Made by a program: the position numbers and the translations under genes. A DNA stretch of 64,000 nucleotides from DATAUD01 sp036501665 (GTDB taxonomy: Bacteria > Verrucomicrobiota > Verrucomicrobiia > Limisphaerales > Palsa-1400), in contig DASXZW010000085.1 in the NCBI GenBank assembly GCA_036501665.1, positions 11,450-75,449 of the forward strand, written 5' to 3'. Numbering within the stretch: the first letter of the stretch is position 1; each line of letters starts with the position of its first letter. The notes beneath the pieces are model-generated. The model saw only the letters and a list, made by a program, of their open reading frames with translations. It did no database searches and was not told the origin of the DNA. Shown one piece after another: positions 33,965-43,626 of this stretch.

Positions 33965-36900
33965 ATGCACCGGCTTAAAATTTCATTACTCGCGGTCATT
34001 TTTCTGGCGATGTTTTCCGCGGCGAAACTATTCGCGGCAGCGCCGGACAAGGTTGATTTTGTACGCGACATCCAGCCGGTCCTTTCGCAAAAATGCCTGA
34101 GCTGCCACGGGACGCGAAAACAGGAAGGCCATTTGCGCTGGGACAACAAGGAGAGCGCGCTGACCGGCGGCGAGCATGGGCCGAACGTTGTCATCGGCAA
34201 CAGCGCGAAAAGCCGCGTCATCGAATTACTCACCACCACGAATTCCGACGATGTGATGCCACAAAAAGGCGATCCGCTGACGCCGGAGCAAATTGCGCAA
34301 TTTCGCGTGTGGATCGACCAAGGCGCGCAATGGCCCGCGAGCGCTTCCGTCCAGGTTTCTGATCCGAGGAATCATTGGTCGTTCAAACCGCCGGTCCGTC
34401 CGCCGCTGCCAGTTGTCAAAAATAAGAAATGGGCACGCAATCCCATCGACGATTTTGTCCTGGCAAAACTTGAGGAAGAAAAGCTTACGCCGTCGCTTGA
34501 AGCGGACCGCCCCACCCTTTTGCGACGCGCAAGCCTGGACCTCACAGGACTGCCGCCCTCGATTCGTGAGATTGAGGATTTCGTCAACGACCGGAAACCG
34601 GGGGCGTATGACCGTCAAGTCGAGCGATTGCTGGCTTCACCGCATTATGGCGAATGCTGGGCGCGGCATTGGCTTGACGCCGCGCATTACGCCGATTCCA
34701 ACGGCTACGAAAAAGACCTTGCGCGCTCGATCTGGCCGTATCGCGATTGGGTCATCAACGCTTACAACAACAACATGCCGTTCGACCAGTTTGCGATCGA
34801 CCAGCTCGCGGGCGATATGCTGCCGAATTCAACCGTGGCGGACAAAGTGGCCACCGGCTTCCTTCGCAATTCCATGCTCAACGAAGAAGGCGGCATCGAC
34901 CCTGAACAATTTCGGATTCAGGGAATCATCGAGCGGATGGACGTTCTAGGGAAGGCGTTTTTAGGTTTGACTGTTAATTGCTGCCAATGCCACAACCACA
35001 AATTCGATCCGATCTCGCAAAAAGAATATTATCAACTGTTTGCTTTCTTGAACAACGATGACGAACCGCTCATGGAAGTCCCGAACAAGGACACCGAGGC
35101 GGAGCGAGAAGTCATCAAACATAAAATCGCCGGCATGGAGGACGATTTGCTGGCGCAGAATCCTAGCGTCGCGGGCAAAATGTCCGATTGGGAGAAGAAA
35201 ATGACGGCGTTGACGCGCGACTGGACGGTCCTGGATCCGACTTCTTTTTATGGCAGCGTTGGCACTAAGTTTAACAAGCTGGACGACAAATCACTGCTGG
35301 CGACAGGATCAAGCCCGCCCATTTCAGGATACACGATTACGTGTAAAACCACGCTCAAAGGCATCACGGCATTTCGAGTGGAAGCTTTGACTGACCCCAA
35401 CCTGCCGTTTAATGGGCCCGGCCGAGCAAAGAATGGCAATTTCGTTCTCACCGAATTCATGGTCCAAGTGGGAACGAACGAAATCAAACTGACCAACGCC
35501 ACTGCGGATTATTCTCAAAGCGGATTTCCACCCTCTGCCGCGATTGACGGCGTGGAAACCAATAAAACCGGCTGGGCAGTAGGCGATTTGCCGGGGCGGG
35601 CGAATCAGAACCGCCACATTGTTTTTCAAACTCAGTCGCCGATTGGCGATGGAAGTGAAATAACCCTGAAATTTATACTCAATCAAACATTGGGAGACGA
35701 ACACACGCTTGGCCGTTTCCGAATTTCAGCAACGACCGGAGATCAACCGGTTGAAGCTGATCCGCTGACCGCAAGCGCCCGCCATGCGCTTTCAGTTTCG
35801 CCCTCGCAACGAACGCCTGCGGAGAAGCGGGAGTTGTTTGGCTTTTACCGCTTGACCGACCCGCAATTTGCGGACGCGAATAAAAAAATCGACGACGAAC
35901 AATCCAAATGGCCTGCTGCGCCGACGACGCTTGTTCTGGCCGAGCGGCCCGAGCCGCGACAGACGCATGTTTTCATTCGAGGCGATTGGCAAAGTCAAGG
36001 CAGCCCCGTGACTCCAGGCGTTCCGTCAATATTAAATCCACTGCCGCCCGGCGCGCCTCTGAACCGGTTGACGCTGGCCAAATGGATGGTCGATAAGCGA
36101 AATCCCACTGTCGCGCGAGTCATCGTCAATCGCATCTGGCAGTCATATTTTGGGCGCGGCATCGTCGAAACCGCCGAGGACTTTGGGACGCAAGGAGACA
36201 AACCGACGCATCCGAAATTGCTGGACTGGCTCGCCGTGGAATTCATGGAGAGCGGCTGGGACGTCAAACATATTCAACGGCTGATTGCCGATTCCGCGAC
36301 TTATCGGCAATCCTCGGTCATTTCCCCGGCAATGTGGGAACGCGATCAATACAACACGCTCCTGGCGCGCGGGCCAAGGGCGCGCGTGGATGCAGAAATC
36401 ATACGCGACATCGCCTTGAGCGCGGCGGGGTTGCTGGATGGAAAAATCGGCGGGCCCAGCGTTTATCCGCCGATTCCCGATGGCGTGATGGCGCTCGGTT
36501 ACGGATCACCGATGCCGTGGGAGACGAAGAAAAAAGACCGCTATCGCCGCGCGATGTACACTTTTGCAAAGCGCTCGGTGCCCTACCCTTCGTTGCAGGT
36601 CTTTGACGCGCCGACTGGCGAAACACCGTGTCCCCGGCGGGTTCGTTCCAATACCCCGTTGCAGGCGTTGACCACCTTGAACGACCCCGTCTATGTTGAA
36701 GCGGCGCAGGCGATGGCTTTGCGAGTATGGAAACAAGGCGGCAACAGTGAGCATTCGCGCATTGATTACGCTTTTGAACTCTGCACCGGACGAAAGCCGC
36801 GCTCCAGCGAAGTGGCGGTGGTTTCCTCGCTGTTGCACGACGAAAAATCGGTCTTCGAGAACAGCACCGCGCGCGCCGTGCTGGTCGCCTCCCCGAATCC

Positions 36901-37000
36901 GACGAACCCACCGCCCGACGTCAACCTGCATAAAGTGGCCGCATGGACAATGGTGTCGCGGGTGTTGCTCAACATGGACGAAACAATTACGAAGGAGTGA
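33965..37000 (+). CDS. PSD1/DUF1549/DUF1553 exported cytochrome-like protein
   Basis: A 1,011-residue exported protein. After the signal peptide (LKISLLAVIFLAMFSAAKLFA) comes a PSD1 planctomycete-type cytochrome C domain with haem motif CLSCH (about residue 43), then DUF1549 (from IDDFVLAKLEEEKL to ~380), a central insert with a beta-sandwich look (~430-590), and DUF1553 (from GAPLNRLTLAKWMV to the end). A second C-x2-C-x-N-H pattern, CCQCHNH, is near residue 342. The family is abundant in Planctomycetes and Verrucomicrobia and is thought to support degradation of complex polymers, but its reaction is unknown. A DUF1501 gene follows 5 bp later. Confidence 0.92.
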   Translation: MHRLKISLLAVIFLAMFSAAKLFAAAPDKVDFVRDIQPVLSQKCLSCHGTRKQEGHLRWDNKESALTGGEHGPNVVIGNSAKSRVIELLTTTNSDDVMPQKGDPLTPEQIAQFRVWIDQGAQWPASASVQVSDPRNHWSFKPPVRPPLPVVKNKKWARNPIDDFVLAKLEEEKLTPSLEADRPTLLRRASLDLTGLPPSIREIEDFVNDRKPGAYDRQVERLLASPHYGECWARHWLDAAHYADSNGYEKDLARSIWPYRDWVINAYNNNMPFDQFAIDQLAGDMLPNSTVADKVATGFLRNSMLNEEGGIDPEQFRIQGIIERMDVLGKAFLGLTVNCCQCHNHKFDPISQKEYYQLFAFLNNDDEPLMEVPNKDTEAEREVIKHKIAGMEDDLLAQNPSVAGKMSDWEKKMTALTRDWTVLDPTSFYGSVGTKFNKLDDKSLLATGSSPPISGYTITCKTTLKGITAFRVEALTDPNLPFNGPGRAKNGNFVLTEFMVQVGTNEIKLTNATADYSQSGFPPSAAIDGVETNKTGWAVGDLPGRANQNRHIVFQTQSPIGDGSEITLKFILNQTLGDEHTLGRFRISATTGDQPVEADPLTASARHALSVSPSQRTPAEKRELFGFYRLTDPQFADANKKIDDEQSKWPAAPTTLVLAERPEPRQTHVFIRGDWQSQGSPVTPGVPSILNPLPPGAPLNRLTLAKWMVDKRNPTVARVIVNRIWQSYFGRGIVETAEDFGTQGDKPTHPKLLDWLAVEFMESGWDVKHIQRLIADSATYRQSSVISPAMWERDQYNTLLARGPRARVDAEIIRDIALSAAGLLDGKIGGPSVYPPIPDGVMALGYGSPMPWETKKKDRYRRAMYTFAKRSVPYPSLQVFDAPTGETPCPRRVRSNTPLQALTTLNDPVYVEAAQAMALRVWKQGGNSEHSRIDYAFELCTGRKPRSSEVAVVSSLLHDEKSVFENSTARAVLVASPNPTNPPPDVNLHKVAAWTMVSRVLLNMDETITKE

Positions 37001-37005
37001 ACGGC

Positions 37006-38451
37006 ATGGACTTCAATACGCATTTCTGGAATGAACGCCGAAAAATGGTGACGCGCCGTTATTTTTTCAAGGAATGCGGCGTGGGTCTGGGCGCGATCGC
37101 GTTGGCTTCGCTGCTCGGAAACAAGGCGTTCGGAGCCGCGCCTGCGAGCGCCGATCCTCTTGCGCCGCGCGCGCCCCATTTTGCGCCGAAAGCCAAGCGC
37201 GTCATTTACATGTTTCAGGCCGGCGGGCCAAGTCAATTGGATTTATTTAACCATCGCCCCGCTCTGGTGAAATATGACGGCCAGCCGATACCGGCGGAGA
37301 TTGTCAAAAATCAGCGTTACGCATTCATCAAGCCGGACGCAGCGCTATTTGCGTCGAAGTTCAATTTCGCCAAACATGGCAAATGCGGCGCGGAAATTTC
37401 CGAAGCGTTGCCGCACCTCGCCGAGGTTGTCGATGACATCGCCATCATCAATTCGATGACGACGGTCGCCTTCAATCATGCGCCCGCGCAGATTTTCATG
37501 AACACGGGCGCGACGCAATTTGGGCGTCCGAGCATGGGCGCGTGGACGACGTATGGTTTGGGCAGCGAGGCGCGTGATCTTCCCGGTTTCGTGGTGCTCA
37601 GTTCCGCCGGCGGAACCAGCGGCGGCGCGGGAAATTGGGGCGCTGGATTTCTTCCGACGGTTTACCAGGGCGTCCCCTTCCGACGGAGCGGCGATCCTAT
37701 TTTGTACTTGGCAAACCCTCCCGGCGTTACAGCGCAAATGCAGAGACGGTCGCTTGACGCGCTCAAGGAACTTAACCAGCAACGCCTCGGGGTCATGGGC
37801 GATCCCGAAATTTCCACGCGGATCAATTCGTTTGAAATGGCTTACCGGATGCAATCCAGCGCGCCGGAACTGATGGATATTTCCAAGGAGTCCAAAGAGA
37901 CATTGGAAATGTATGGCGCGGTTCCTGGCGAGGCCTCGTTTGCGAACAATTGCCTGCTGGCGAGGCGGCTGGTCGAGCGCGGGGTGCGGTTCGTCCAGCT
38001 ATTTCACGAAGCCTGGGACCATCACAGCGATGTCACCGGCGGTGTCAAGAAGGAATGCGCGAACACTGACAAACCGTCCGCCGCGCTCATCAAGGATTTG
38101 AAGCAACGCGGGTTGCTGAAGGACACGCTCGTGATCTGGGGCGGCGAATTTGGGCGCACTCCGATGGTGGAAACCAACAAGGATGCCGGTCGAAGCCTTG
38201 GACGCGACCATCATCCGCAGGCATTCACGATGTGGATGGCCGGGGCCGGCGTCAAACCAGGTTTAACACTCGGCAGAACGGACGATTTTGGGTTCAACAT
38301 CACGGAGGACCCGGTGCCGGTGCATGATTTGCACGCGACGATTCTGCAACTGCTCGGTTTCGACCATACAAAGCTTACCTACCATTTCCAGGGGCGTGAT
38401 TTCCGCTTGACAGATGTGGAAGGCGAAGTTGTCAAGAAACTCCTCGCTTGA
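37006..38451 (+). CDS. DUF1501 exported protein (Tat signal)
   Basis: A 481-residue protein with a twin-arginine signal (TRRYFFKECGVGLGAIALA) followed by the DUF1501/sulfatase-like fold: MFQAGGPSQLDLFN at the start, HEAWDHHSDVTGG in the middle and WGGEFGRTPM near the end. These proteins sit in the alkaline-phosphatase/sulfatase clan, but a sulfatase Cys/Ser motif is not evident. Start ATG 37006 has GAAGGAG 8 nt upstream. It is the usual partner of the PSD1 protein just upstream. Its stop overlaps the start of a zinc dehydrogenase. Confidence 0.93.
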   Translation: MDFNTHFWNERRKMVTRRYFFKECGVGLGAIALASLLGNKAFGAAPASADPLAPRAPHFAPKAKRVIYMFQAGGPSQLDLFNHRPALVKYDGQPIPAEIVKNQRYAFIKPDAALFASKFNFAKHGKCGAEISEALPHLAEVVDDIAIINSMTTVAFNHAPAQIFMNTGATQFGRPSMGAWTTYGLGSEARDLPGFVVLSSAGGTSGGAGNWGAGFLPTVYQGVPFRRSGDPILYLANPPGVTAQMQRRSLDALKELNQQRLGVMGDPEISTRINSFEMAYRMQSSAPELMDISKESKETLEMYGAVPGEASFANNCLLARRLVERGVRFVQLFHEAWDHHSDVTGGVKKECANTDKPSAALIKDLKQRGLLKDTLVIWGGEFGRTPMVETNKDAGRSLGRDHHPQAFTMWMAGAGVKPGLTLGRTDDFGFNITEDPVPVHDLHATILQLLGFDHTKLTYHFQGRDFRLTDVEGEVVKKLLA

Positions 38452-39470
38452 AAGCCGCTGTTCTCCACGGGCGCGAGGATATTCGCGTTGAAGAACTTGC
38501 GCCTCATCCGCTGGCGGAGGGCGAAGTCCGCGTCACCATCGGCGCGGCGTTGACTTGCGGGACCGACCTCAAAGTTTTTAAACGCGGCTATCACGCGCGC
38601 ATGATTGTCCCTCCCGCGGTGTTCGGGCACGAATTTGCGGGGACCATTTCCGAGGTTGGACCACGCGTCGAAAAATGGAAGGAGGGCGACCGAGTCGTTG
38701 TCGCCAATTCCGCGCCTTGCGGGTCATGCGCGTATTGCGTCGGAGGACAGGAAAATCTTTGTGACGATCTCCTGTTTCTCAACGGCGCTTACGCGGAATC
38801 CATCGTCGTGCCCCGGCGTTTGGTGGAAAAGAATATGCTTCCACTTGCCGCGAAAACTCGCTTTCGCGACGCGGCCCTCACCGAACCGCTGGCTTGTGTC
38901 GTTCACGGCTGGCAGGAATTGAAACTGGATGCGGGCAGCAATGTTTTGGTCATCGGGAGCGGTCCCATTGGGTTGATGTTCGCCGCCGTGGCTGCTCACG
39001 AAAAATGCCGTGTCACCGTCGCTGGACGCGGCAAACGTTTGAAAACTGCAAAAAAACTCGCGGTTTCCCAAATCATCGAAGCCACGGGTCAAAAAGATTT
39101 TCGCGAGGCCGGAACATTTGACGCGGTCATCGAGGCTGTCGGCAAACCTGAGGCTTGGGAAATTGCGGCGCGCTCCGTGAGAAAGGGAGGCAGGGTGAAT
39201 TTTTTCGGCGGCTGCCCGGCGGGAACCACAGTTTCGCTCGACACAAATTTACTGCACTATTCGAACCTGACTTTGTTCTCGAGCTTTCATCATACGCCTC
39301 GCGCCATTCGCCGAGCTTTGGACTTAATCGAAAGCGGGAGCGTGCCTGCGTCTCTATTCGTCGATGGCGAAGGGACGTTGGACCAATTGCCAGATTTGTT
39401 CCGTTCGATGGCGTCCGAAAATCGCGCCGTCAAGACATTCATCCAAACTTCTCCCACGAAGCAGCTTTGA
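38448..39470 (+). CDS. Zinc-dependent medium-chain alcohol/polyol dehydrogenase
   Basis: A 340-residue dehydrogenase of the sorbitol/threonine dehydrogenase group. Catalytic zinc region CGTDLKVF and FGHEFAG; structural-zinc cysteines in CGSCAYCVGGQENLC; Rossmann motif VIGSGPIGLMFAAVA. It would oxidise a sugar alcohol or similar compound with NAD; substrate unknown. The start is TTG 38448, overlapping the DUF1501 stop (TTGA), so it is translationally coupled to the PSD1/DUF1501 pair, and may act on a product of their pathway. Length is normal. Confidence 0.88.
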   Translation: MKAAVLHGREDIRVEELAPHPLAEGEVRVTIGAALTCGTDLKVFKRGYHARMIVPPAVFGHEFAGTISEVGPRVEKWKEGDRVVVANSAPCGSCAYCVGGQENLCDDLLFLNGAYAESIVVPRRLVEKNMLPLAAKTRFRDAALTEPLACVVHGWQELKLDAGSNVLVIGSGPIGLMFAAVAAHEKCRVTVAGRGKRLKTAKKLAVSQIIEATGQKDFREAGTFDAVIEAVGKPEAWEIAARSVRKGGRVNFFGGCPAGTTVSLDTNLLHYSNLTLFSSFHHTPRAIRRALDLIESGSVPASLFVDGEGTLDQLPDLFRSMASENRAVKTFIQTSPTKQL

Positions 39471-39514
39471 CACTTTCAGCGGGGCAGGTAACTTGTCAGC
39501 GCAGGATGAATGAG

Positions 39515-42298
39515 ATGCCCGAAACCACGGATAGTTGGAACCTCCCGTTTGTAGAACGGCTTTACGCCGATTTTGCGCGAGACCCATCGTCGGTCGCCTT
39601 GGACTGGCGGCGTTATTTTGAACAAGTCAGAAATGGCGAGCATGCCGAGGCGCCGCGCGTCGAGACTACTTTTCCGGCGGGCGCGGATTCTCCGGATTCC
39701 ATTCAGACCCATGGCAGGCCGCTGCAATATCGAGTCAACCAGTTGGTAAGAAATTACCGCGTTCGCGGTCACAATCTTGCCGCTGTCGATCCTCTCGGTC
39801 GGCCGCGTCCTATCCCGCCGGAACTGGACATTAACTTTTACGGTTTCTCCGCCGAGGACATGGACCGTCAGGTTCAAAGCGAATTATTCCCGCTCAATCG
39901 CACGCTGACCGTCCGCGAAATTTTCAAGGAACTGCAGGACACGTATTGTCGTTCCATCGGCGTGCAGTATATGCACATCGACAACTCGGCCATCCGCCGC
40001 TGGCTTGAGGAGCGCATCGAAGGCTCGCGCAACCGCGTCGAGCTGGCGCGCGAAGAGCAGGTGCGCATTTTCACCAGATTGACGGATGCCGTTGCGTTTG
40101 AGGAATTCATTCGCAAAAAATTTGTTGGCGCAAAAAGTTTTTCTTTGGAGGGCTGCGAAAGTTTGATTCCGCTCCTGGATTTGGCCATTGAGAAAGCCGC
40201 CGAGCAAGGGATCAAGGAAATTGTGCTTGGCATGGCGCATCGAGGCCGGTTGAACGTGCTGGCCAACATTTTGGGAAAAAGTCCACGCCAGATTTTCCGC
40301 GAATTTGCCGACGATCCCAAAAGTTTTAAAGGACACGGCGACGTAAAATACCACCTGGGTTACAGCAACGATTGGATTGCCGCGAAAGGACAGCGCGTTC
40401 ATTTGTCGCTTTGTTTCAATCCGAGCCATCTGGAGTTCGTCAACCCGGTGGCGTTAGGCCGCGCCCGCGCGAAGCAGGACCGTTTCCAGACGGCGAACGC
40501 GACCGCTGAACCCGGACCATGTCTGGCGCTGCTGATTCACGGGGATGCCAGTTTTGCAGGTCAGGGAGTTATCCAGGAAACGCTGAACCTCAGCCAATTG
40601 CCCGGTTATAGTGTCGGCGGGACGGTTCATGTTGTTGTCAATAATCAAATTGGATTCACGACCCCGCCCGCGGAGGGCCGCTCCTGCACTTACGCCACGG
40701 ATGTCGCGCGGATGCTTCAAGTCCCGATCTTTCACGTCAACGGCGAAGACCCTGAGGCGGTCGCGCAGGTCGTCCGGGTGGCGATGGATTTTCGGCAGAC
40801 GTTTCATCGCGACGTTTTTATTGACATGTTCGGGTATCGCCGCCTCGGCCATAACGAGGGCGACGAACCGGCCTTTACCCAGCCTGTTTTGTATCGTGCC
40901 ATCAAGAGCCGCAAATCTGTCCGCGAAGGTTACCTCGATCACCTGTTGAATCTTGGCGGCATGACCCGCGAGGAAGCGGAAGGGATCGCAAAGCAGCGAC
41001 ACGACGCGCTCGAACGCGAGCTTTCGCAAGCGCAAGATGAAACCTATCGTCCGCCCGCGGAGAAAACTTTGATTCAAGGCATTTGGACGCGCAGCAGTTT
41101 TGTTGGCGGCCTGGAAACGGAAGCGCCGGAAGCGCCGACAGGAATGGACCAGGCGCGTCTGGCAGATTTGCTGATGAAGCAAACACTGCCGCCGGAAAAT
41201 TTTCGCCCGCATCCGAAGATCAAAAAATTTCTCGAAAGCCGCCGTTTGATGGCGGAAGGGAAAGAGCCGCTGGATTGGGCGGCGGCGGAGGCACTGGCGT
41301 TTGCCTGCACGAGCGCGGAAGGTTTTCGCGTGCGATTGAGCGGACAGGACAGCGCGCGGGGAACTTTCAGCCAGCGACACGCGGTTCTTCACGATTATGA
41401 AAGCGGCGAACCGTATATTCCGTTGCGCAACCTGGGCGGCAAACAAGCGCCGGTCGATATTTTAAACAGCCCGCTGTCTGAAACGGGCGTGCTGGGATTT
41501 GATTATGGTTATAGTCTTGACTGCCCGGACGGCTTGATTTGCTGGGAGGCGCAGTATGGCGATTTTGTCAATTCCGCCCAAGTCATCGTCGATCAGTTCA
41601 TCGCCAGCGCCGAGGACAAATGGAACCGCCTCAGCGGACTTGTCATGTTGCTGCCGCACGGACTTGAGGGACAAGGGCCGGAACATTCGAGCGCGCGCAT
41701 CGAGCGCTTTCTGAATTTGGGCGCGGCAGATAATATCCAGATTGTCTGTCCAACGACGCCCGCGCAGTATTTTCATTGTTTGCGCCGGCAAGTTGTGCGC
41801 GCATGGAGAAAGCCGTTGATCGTGATGACGCCGAAGAGCCTCTTGCGCGATCCGCAGTGCGTTTCCACGTTGCGGGATTGCGCGACCGGGGAGTTCCAAA
41901 GAATCATCCCGGATTCCGCTGTCGATCCTCAACAAGTTCGCCGCGTCCTGCTTTGTTCGGGGAAAATTTATTATGAACTGCTTCAACAATGCGAAGCGCT
42001 TCAGAAAAAGGACGTCGCCATCATTCGCATCGAAGAACTTTATCCGTTGAATGAGCCGCTGCTGCAATCGGTCTTGAAGCCGTTTGCAGACGGGACGACG
42101 GTTTGGTGGGTGCAGGAAGACCCGGAGAATATGGGCGCGTGGCGGTTCCTGCGGGCGCGTTTTGGTGAATCGATGTTTGGCCGCTTTCCTTTTGGCGGGA
42201 TTCGCCGTCCGCCGTCAGCCAGTCCGGCGAGCGGGTCGGCAAAGATTCACAAGAGGGACCAAAAATACCTGATCGCGCAGGCATTTGCGGATGTTTGA
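39515..42298 (+). CDS. sucA: 2-oxoglutarate dehydrogenase E1 component
   Basis: About 927 residues. The thiamine-diphosphate E1 subunit decarboxylates 2-oxoglutarate in the TCA cycle. The N terminus NLPFVERLYADFARDP matches the E1o lead segment; LGMAHRGRLNVLANILGK, GDASFAGQGVIQETLNLS (ThDP/Mg) and VVVNNQIGFTT are diagnostic, and the C-terminal transketolase-like part includes LLPHGLEGQGPEHSSARIER. ATG 39515 has AGGA 8 nt upstream; ATG 39506 is three codons earlier. The frame runs open further back, but that part overlaps the dehydrogenase. sucB follows 41 bp later. Confidence 0.95.
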   Translation: MPETTDSWNLPFVERLYADFARDPSSVALDWRRYFEQVRNGEHAEAPRVETTFPAGADSPDSIQTHGRPLQYRVNQLVRNYRVRGHNLAAVDPLGRPRPIPPELDINFYGFSAEDMDRQVQSELFPLNRTLTVREIFKELQDTYCRSIGVQYMHIDNSAIRRWLEERIEGSRNRVELAREEQVRIFTRLTDAVAFEEFIRKKFVGAKSFSLEGCESLIPLLDLAIEKAAEQGIKEIVLGMAHRGRLNVLANILGKSPRQIFREFADDPKSFKGHGDVKYHLGYSNDWIAAKGQRVHLSLCFNPSHLEFVNPVALGRARAKQDRFQTANATAEPGPCLALLIHGDASFAGQGVIQETLNLSQLPGYSVGGTVHVVVNNQIGFTTPPAEGRSCTYATDVARMLQVPIFHVNGEDPEAVAQVVRVAMDFRQTFHRDVFIDMFGYRRLGHNEGDEPAFTQPVLYRAIKSRKSVREGYLDHLLNLGGMTREEAEGIAKQRHDALERELSQAQDETYRPPAEKTLIQGIWTRSSFVGGLETEAPEAPTGMDQARLADLLMKQTLPPENFRPHPKIKKFLESRRLMAEGKEPLDWAAAEALAFACTSAEGFRVRLSGQDSARGTFSQRHAVLHDYESGEPYIPLRNLGGKQAPVDILNSPLSETGVLGFDYGYSLDCPDGLICWEAQYGDFVNSAQVIVDQFIASAEDKWNRLSGLVMLLPHGLEGQGPEHSSARIERFLNLGAADNIQIVCPTTPAQYFHCLRRQVVRAWRKPLIVMTPKSLLRDPQCVSTLRDCATGEFQRIIPDSAVDPQQVRRVLLCSGKIYYELLQQCEALQKKDVAIIRIEELYPLNEPLLQSVLKPFADGTTVWWVQEDPENMGAWRFLRARFGESMFGRFPFGGIRRPPSASPASGSAKIHKRDQKYLIAQAFADV

Positions 42299-42339
42299 CA
42301 AATGCGGCAATTGAAAATCGTTTAATTGACTATAATAAC

Positions 42340-43533
42340 ATGGCAATCGAACTAAAAATTCCGTCCGTCGGTGAATCGATCACCGAAGTTGAAATCGGCC
42401 AGTGGCTAAAATCCGAAGGCGACTCTGTCTCCAAGGATGAAAACGTGGTGATGCTCGAATCGGAGAAGGCCACAGTGGAATTGCCGTCGCCGTCGGACGG
42501 GAAGATCAGCAAGATTGTCAAGCGCACAGGAGAAAAAGCCGCCGTTGGAGAAGTCATTGCCTTTTTGGAGGCTGGTGGGAAACAAGCACAGCCGACGAAG
42601 ACGGGCAAAAAATCCGAAGAACCTGCACCGCCTTCAACTGCGCCTGCGCCATCCCCTGTTCCGCAGCCTCCCGCTCCTGCTGCGCGGGCTTCAACTCCTC
42701 CGGTCGCGAAGGAAGTCGCTGCGGCGGTGCCGTCTTCTCCTGCTGTCACGACGCCGCCTCCTATCGCAACTGCGCCTGCGCCGGTTCAATCCGTGCCTGC
42801 CCAGGCAGTTCCTCCGAAGGCCGTTCTTTCAGGACGTCGCGATGAAGTTGTGCGCATGAGTCCGTTGCGGCGAGCGGTTGCGCGGCGACTGGTCGAAGCC
42901 AGGCAGGCAATGGCGATGTTGACCACCTTCAACGAAATCGACATGTCGGCAGTGATGGCGTTGCGCAAGGAGAGCCAGGAAAATTTCACGAAGAAGCACG
43001 GCGTGAAGCTGGGGTTCATGTCCTTCTTTGTAAAGGCGACCGTCGAAGCGTTGAAAGCCTTGCCGCAACTGAACGCATCTGTGAAAGACGAGGACATTGT
43101 CTATCATAATTCTTTTGACATCGGCATCGCGATTGGCAGCGAAAAGGGCCTCGTCGTCCCGACCCTTCTCAATGCCGGCTCGATGTCCTTCGCGCAGGTG
43201 GAAAAGGCGGTTGCCGATTTCGCCGCGCGCGCCCGGGAAAACAAACTCAAGCCCGACGAATTGCAAAGCGGCACGTTTACGATCACCAATGGCGGCGTTT
43301 ACGGCTCGCTGCTCTCGACACCGATTGTCAACCCGCCGCAGAGCGGAATCCTCGGAATGCACACCATTCAGGAACGTCCCATTGCGTTAAACGGCGCGGT
43401 GGTGATTCGTCCAATGATGTATGTGGCGCTCAGCTACGACCATCGTATTGTTGACGGCAAGGAAGCGGTTACGTTCCTTGTGCGAGTGAAGGAAATGATC
43501 GAAAACCCCGCCCGTATTCTGTTGGAAATTTGA
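42340..43533 (+). CDS. sucB: Dihydrolipoyl succinyltransferase E2, without a visible E3-binding domain
   Basis: A 397-residue E2 subunit from ATG 42340. Residues 1-75 are a lipoyl domain with lipoyl lysine in ESEKATVEL. Residues ~80-165 are Pro/Ala-rich linker, and ~168-397 are the catalytic domain, from RMSPLRRAVARRLVEARQ to the active-site SYDHRIVDGKEAV. The usual E3-binding domain (residues 110-160 in other E2s, ending in a GKGGRVTKEDV-like motif) is missing. It should transfer succinyl groups to CoA, but how E3 is recruited is unclear, and no lpd gene is in the window. Confidence 0.93.
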   Translation: MAIELKIPSVGESITEVEIGQWLKSEGDSVSKDENVVMLESEKATVELPSPSDGKISKIVKRTGEKAAVGEVIAFLEAGGKQAQPTKTGKKSEEPAPPSTAPAPSPVPQPPAPAARASTPPVAKEVAAAVPSSPAVTTPPPIATAPAPVQSVPAQAVPPKAVLSGRRDEVVRMSPLRRAVARRLVEARQAMAMLTTFNEIDMSAVMALRKESQENFTKKHGVKLGFMSFFVKATVEALKALPQLNASVKDEDIVYHNSFDIGIAIGSEKGLVVPTLLNAGSMSFAQVEKAVADFAARARENKLKPDELQSGTFTITNGGVYGSLLSTPIVNPPQSGILGMHTIQERPIALNGAVVIRPMMYVALSYDHRIVDGKEAVTFLVRVKEMIENPARILLEI

Positions 43534-43593
43534 TCCGGCTTTCCACGGCAAGGTAATTATTGACTGGGAGGGATCGGCTGTGTAACTACCAGC

Positions 43594-43619
43594 GGACGCC
43601 TCGGCGAGGCGTCCCTACC
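43594..43619 (+). repeat. REP-like hairpin element, CTACC family
   Basis: GGACGCCT-CGGCG-AGGCGTCC followed by CTACC. It lies between the convergent 3' ends of sucB and the TlpA-like gene. Confidence 0.8.
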
Positions 43620-43626
43620 CTGTGAA

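Noticed and set aside
32644..34239. A 531-codon minus-strand open frame
   Set aside because: Antisense to trpB and the start of the PSD1 gene, both firmly identified; Arg/His-rich translation with no domain.
40454..41446. A 330-codon minus-strand open frame within sucA
   Set aside because: Fully inside a confident sucA gene, with composition typical of an antisense shadow.
42311..42342. TATAAT near 42331 as a sucB promoter with leaderless start
   Set aside because: The box is only 4 nt from the ATG and the nearest -35-like TTGAAA has a 14-bp spacer; sucB is more likely transcribed from sucA.
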